Positions 63,173-64,000 of a DNA stretch of 64,000 nt are shown here, piece by piece (position 1 is the stretch's first letter; every line of letters starts with the position of its first letter). The notes under the pieces are model-generated. The model saw only the letters and a list, made by a program, of their open reading frames with translations, was not told the DNA's origin and did no database searches. Made by a program: the position numbers and the translations under genes. This DNA comes from Butyrivibrio hungatei. Its GTDB lineage: Bacteria; Bacillota; Clostridia; Lachnospirales; Lachnospiraceae. Where the stretch lies: assembly GCF_900101605.1 (NCBI RefSeq), contig NZ_FMUR01000010.1:62001-126000 (forward strand). Reading direction: 5' to 3'.

Positions 63173-64000
63173 ATGGATTATGAAAATTTCAAAGAGCAGT
63201 TCGTAGAAGACGTAAAGGAAAAGCTTTATGAGCAGGGAACTGAGGTAGACATTACTGTAAATACTGTAAACAAGCTCAATGAGAGCTATGAGGCTATGAC
63301 CGTTAAGCCGGAGGACAGCAACATCGGAGTGAACATCGGGATCGATAAGTTCTACGGAGCTGTAGAGGACGGCACTTCCTACGAGGATGTTGTTGATAAG
63401 GCTGTAAAAGTTATTTCTGATGGCTTTGAGAACAGACCTCAGATAGATGTAGCTTCCCTTACTGATTATGATCAGATGAAGGATAAGCTGGTCATGGAGG
63501 TTGTTTCAGCTGAAACCAATAAGGAGATGCTTGAAAATGTGCCACATCAGAACATGGAAGACATGGCTGTTGTTTACAGATTTGTTCTTAATTCTGATGA
63601 TGAGGGCAGAGCTTCAATTCTTGCTACCAATCAGATGATTGAGAACATGGGAGTTACACCTGAGCAGCTTCACGCTGATGCGCTGGAGAATGCACCTCGC
63701 ATTAAGCCAGCTGAGATCAAGGGCATGGGTGAAGTCCTTGCTGAGATGATGGGAGTTGAGCAGGCTGAAATGATGGGGCTCTATCCTGTAAGACCTGAGG
63801 ACGAGCAGATCTTTGTAGCATCTGTACCTGATAAGGTTCATGGTGCCGGAGTTCTTGCTTATCAGGACTTCATGGATCAGGCTGCTGAAAGAGCAGGTGG
63901 TGACTTCTATATCTTACCTTCGAGCATCCATGAAATTCTCATTGTTCCTGACAATGGAAAGATGAGACTTTCAGATCTTGAGAACATGGTAAAGGAAGTC
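63173..64000 (+). CDS. DUF5688-like protein of integrative elements (3' truncated by window)
   Basis: ATG at 63173 with AGAAAGGAT upstream; 276 codons are open to the last base, so the gene continues outside. The sequence starts MDYENFKEQFVEDVKEKLYE and includes NLNESYEAMTVKPED-like and DFYILPSSIHEILIVPDNGK segments. It matches my memory of the DUF5688 family, frequent in Lachnospiraceae conjugative elements and of unknown function. No membrane segment is visible. The codon pattern is more regular than in the par genes. Confidence 0.7.
   Translation, partial: MDYENFKEQFVEDVKEKLYEQGTEVDITVNTVNKLNESYEAMTVKPEDSNIGVNIGIDKFYGAVEDGTSYEDVVDKAVKVISDGFENRPQIDVASLTDYDQMKDKLVMEVVSAETNKEMLENVPHQNMEDMAVVYRFVLNSDDEGRASILATNQMIENMGVTPEQLHADALENAPRIKPAEIKGMGEVLAEMMGVEQAEMMGLYPVRPEDEQIFVASVPDKVHGAGVLAYQDFMDQAAERAGGDFYILPSSIHEILIVPDNGKMRLSDLENMVKEV

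Noticed and set aside
1-64000. CRISPR array, tRNA or rRNA genes
   Set aside because: No regularly spaced 20-40-base repeats with unique spacers, and no cloverleaf or rRNA-like sequence was recognised. Intergenic regions are short and explained by terminators, leaders or repeats.

Overview
The window looks like a chromosome segment of a xylan-degrading member of the Lachnospiraceae, with Butyrivibrio or Pseudobutyrivibrio as the best guess. This rests on moderate AT richness, AGGAGG-type ribosome binding sites, a GH67 alpha-glucuronidase beside an LplB/YtcP-type ABC importer, IS66 genes, and a final segment resembling Lachnospiraceae integrative elements. The genus is inferred; no rRNA or other marker is present.

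Layout. 1-8459 (+) is a glucuronoxylan-oligosaccharide locus: the tail of aguA, two permeases and a lipoprotein binding protein, a GH3 xylosidase/glucosidase, and a fucose/arabinose-isomerase-family protein. The importer and the GH3 gene share a 71-bp upstream block. 8563-11397 is an intact IS66-family element with matching inverted ends and an 8-bp target duplication, sitting between that locus and convergent xylA. 11423-18313 is mostly minus strand: xylA, a histidine phosphatase, an alpha/beta hydrolase, a polytopic membrane protein and an S41 peptidase, plus one small plus-strand lipoprotein. 18736-24826 (+) holds a GH25 lysozyme with cell-wall repeats, a UDP-sugar pyrophosphorylase, galE, a small unknown gene and an HtrA protease. 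24908-31102 (-) is a six-gene run: a small membrane protein, a Cys-rich HEAEH protein, a DUF975-like protein, a GH2 glycosidase, a carbamate kinase homologue and an enlarged ClpX. 31320-40637 (+) has an extended Tex, a PD-(D/E)XK-like unknown protein behind a long hairpin-rich leader, xylB, a CapA-like lipoprotein, and metK behind a SAM-I riboswitch. dnaE follows on the minus strand. 44575-60149 (+) is housekeeping: pfkA, folE-folP-folBK, a LytTR/GHKL two-component pair, an rRNA methyltransferase, proC, a SleB-like hydrolase, argF, birA, coaX, an unknown gene, dusB, greA and lysS. From about 60.2 kb to the end is the left part of a probable integrative element: two paralogous small HTH-like genes, parA, parB, a small membrane protein, an 11-bp repeat array and the start of a DUF5688-like gene.

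How the genes work together. The first locus would import aldouronic acids, remove methylglucuronic acid with AguA, trim xylo-oligosaccharides with the GH3 enzyme, and pass xylose to XylA and XylB for entry into the pentose phosphate pathway. No ATPase gene accompanies the importer, so it probably borrows a shared one.

Parts deserving a second look are the hairpin array and possible pseudoknot before the nuclease-like gene (34.5-34.8 kb), the enlarged ClpX next to a motif-variant carbamate kinase, the 27-bp perfect palindrome inside parB with 11-bp iteron-like repeats downstream, the shared 71-bp block in the xylan locus, and the hairpin-dense leader of xylB. No CRISPR array, tRNA or rRNA was recognised.
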